The position numbers and the translations under genes were made by a program. A stretch of DNA of 23,561 bases from CAYXZQ01 sp964469935 (GTDB lineage Archaea; Nanobdellota; Nanobdellia; Woesearchaeales; DSVV01), in assembly GCA_964469935.1 (NCBI GenBank), contig CAYXZQ010000031.1:1-23561 (forward strand), in the 5' to 3' direction. The notes below the pieces were generated by a model. That model saw only the letters and a program-made list of their open reading frames with translations. It did no database searches and was not told where the DNA came from. Positions 22,258 through 23,561 of the stretch are shown here, in pieces. Each line of letters starts with the position of its first letter. Position 1 is the stretch's first letter.

Positions 22258-23561
22258 GTAAATCAGCCTCTCTTCTCCATTGATGGTTTTGTTGAATGCC
22301 AGATTACCGAAGTTGCTTATCCTTTTTTCAAGAAGGGATTTTGGCTCGTTGCATGCAGCATCCTGGCAAGGGAAAGATGCAGGAGTGTAGATGATTGCAT
22401 AGGCCTTCTCCAGGTCCCTGTCCAGGATCTGCACTGCATCCGGCAGGTTGCTGTAGTAGCCAATGAACCTGTTGTCTGAATACGCTGCCGGGACAGGGTC
22501 AGAAGTGAGGATGAAGCCGTCGACAGGTCCTCGGAAGAACATATTGTAATCCTGGACAAAACCCGGCTCAGCAGAGGCTGTCGTATAGAATAGCACGGCA
22601 TCTATCCCAAGAGGCAGGAGCAGCAGAAGCACTGAGAAGACGACAAAGACGATCCAGAGCAGCCTGAACTTCTTTAGGAGCTCTGTCAGCCTGAAGAAGC
22701 CGGCTGATGCGAGGATGGCAATATAAGGAAGGAACAGCAGGGCAAACCTGGGCTCCTTGTGGGGAATCACTGCAAAATACAGGTAGAATACTGCCAGGGG
22801 CATGGCTATATAATATGTCCTGAGATCCTTTTTCCTCAGGAATGCCGGAACCAGGAAAAAGACGAGAAGTACATTTGTTATTATGAGGGTATATGGATAA
22901 TATACAATGCTCTGGACAATGCCTGTCACGTTCCTGGAGGCGACGCTCTGATGCTGTGAAGCGAGCAGGAGAGGGCCCAAAAAACTGCCGTATGCGAGCT
23001 TGTCATAAATGAGATATAAGGAAATCACCAGGATGAACGGGATGTTATATGCCATAAGGCGCCTAAAGCCTGCTTTCCAGTCCCTTTGCTTGATGATCTC
23101 AAAAAGGAGCACTAGATTGATAGCAGCGAATATCAGTCCCGCTGGATACCTGAATATGAAAGCGGCAGCTGAAAGGATGCCTGCTGCGATGTATCTTTTC
23201 CTCATGACCAAGTACAGTGAAATGAGAGTGAAGAAAAGGGATGGTATCCCTGTCAGGATGAGCTGAGATTCATAGAAGAAAATTGGGGTGACGAGGACTA
23301 GAGACGAAGATACCACGGCAATCTTCCTGGTGAACAGCTTTTCTGCTATCAGGTAGGTCATTACGACAGCCCCTATTGAGAAAAGCCCCATAAGGATGTC
23401 AGCAGCCCTGACGCTGCCCAGGCCAGATTTCCAGAGAAAACCGAGCATGAGCGGGAGGCCGAGGGGCCTGATGCTCTCCCAGATGCCGATGTTCCCGCCG
23501 GAGAATATCCATCTGCCCATGCCGATGTAGACAGCCTCGTCCCATATGAGAAGATGGTACC
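22249..23561 (-). CDS. GT-C membrane glycosyltransferase, GT39/ArnT-like (5' end outside window)
   Basis: The frame continues without a stop to the window edge, so the true start is not seen; an internal ATG at 23520 is not the start. The visible 437 residues begin YHLLIWDEAVYIGMGRWIFS. This holds the acidic DE motif after the first membrane helix that is catalytic in GT39-type lipid-linked sugar transferases. It is followed by LGLPLMLGFLWK and about ten hydrophobic segments, with FRYPAGLIF and PHKEPRFALLFLPY typical of such enzymes. The last 100 residues form a soluble domain outside the membrane (GPVDGFILTSDPVPAAYS, PASFPCQDAACNEP). It probably transfers a sugar from a polyprenyl carrier to a surface protein or glycan. 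The giant sequon-rich protein downstream is a plausible but unproven target. Its stop overlaps a dyad of the array. Confidence 0.85.
   Translation of the reverse strand, partial: YHLLIWDEAVYIGMGRWIFSGGNIGIWESIRPLGLPLMLGFLWKSGLGSVRAADILMGLFSIGAVVMTYLIAEKLFTRKIAVVSSSLVLVTPIFFYESQLILTGIPSLFFTLISLYLVMRKRYIAAGILSAAAFIFRYPAGLIFAAINLVLLFEIIKQRDWKAGFRRLMAYNIPFILVISLYLIYDKLAYGSFLGPLLLASQHQSVASRNVTGIVQSIVYYPYTLIITNVLLVFFLVPAFLRKKDLRTYYIAMPLAVFYLYFAVIPHKEPRFALLFLPYIAILASAGFFRLTELLKKFRLLWIVFVVFSVLLLLLPLGIDAVLFYTTASAEPGFVQDYNMFFRGPVDGFILTSDPVPAAYSDNRFIGYYSNLPDAVQILDRDLEKAYAIIYTPASFPCQDAACNEPKSLLEKRISNFGNLAFNKTINGEERLIYVK

Overview
The window looks like a chromosomal segment of an archaeon, most likely a DPANN-type lineage (Woesearchaeota/Pacearchaeota-like). 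This is an inference from gene content, not a phylogenetic result. Supporting signs are TATA-like boxes 22-35 bp upstream of many starts with little or no leader, a PGF-pre-PGF type domain in a giant surface protein, an NrdG2-type activase, a tiny lysine-rich protein of chromatin type, and no bacterial sigma-70 promoters that I could recognise.

Layout. At 1-926 (+ strand) lie the Cys-rich end of an unknown protein and an Lgt-type prolipoprotein diacylglyceryl transferase. It meets cysS tail to tail, the two stop codons sharing one CTAG. At 923-6439 (- strand) is a dNTP-supply operon. It reads, in transcription order: an NrdR repressor fused to anaerobic ribonucleotide reductase NrdD; a thioredoxin-like redoxin coupled to it by an ATGA overlap; the radical-SAM activase NrdG; a dCMP deaminase; and cysteinyl-tRNA synthetase. 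Its promoter carries two NrdR-box-like 16-mers exactly 32 bp apart. The operon therefore appears to encode its own repressor as a domain of the enzyme being regulated. This is the most striking system in the window.

From 6440 to 10517 the region is accessory-like: small unknown genes, a possible structured RNA, an alkaline-phosphatase/sulfatase-superfamily protein fused to an RpiB-like sugar-phosphate isomerase domain, a truncated HAD hydrolase and a GNAT-like acetyltransferase. From 10594 to 13642 (- strand) come a PHP phosphoesterase/GT4 glycosyltransferase fusion, a small winged-helix-like protein and an H1-tail-like basic protein.

From 13710 to 21673 (- strand) a 97-residue unknown protein is translationally coupled (ATGA) to a 2557-residue membrane-anchored surface protein. 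The surface protein has a signal peptide, propeller-like repeats, a beta-helix, many Ig/FnIII modules, a striking Cys/Asp-rich helical insertion, a PGF-pre-PGF type domain, a transmembrane helix and about six UBA-like helical repeats predicted to lie in the cytoplasm. Upstream is a 575-bp, roughly 15% G+C spacer holding about nine copies of the dyad GTTA-N7-TAAC, one of them over the presumed transcription start. The window ends inside a GT-C (GT39-like) membrane glycosyltransferase. Surface glycoprotein construction and anaerobic dNTP synthesis are the two coherent themes.
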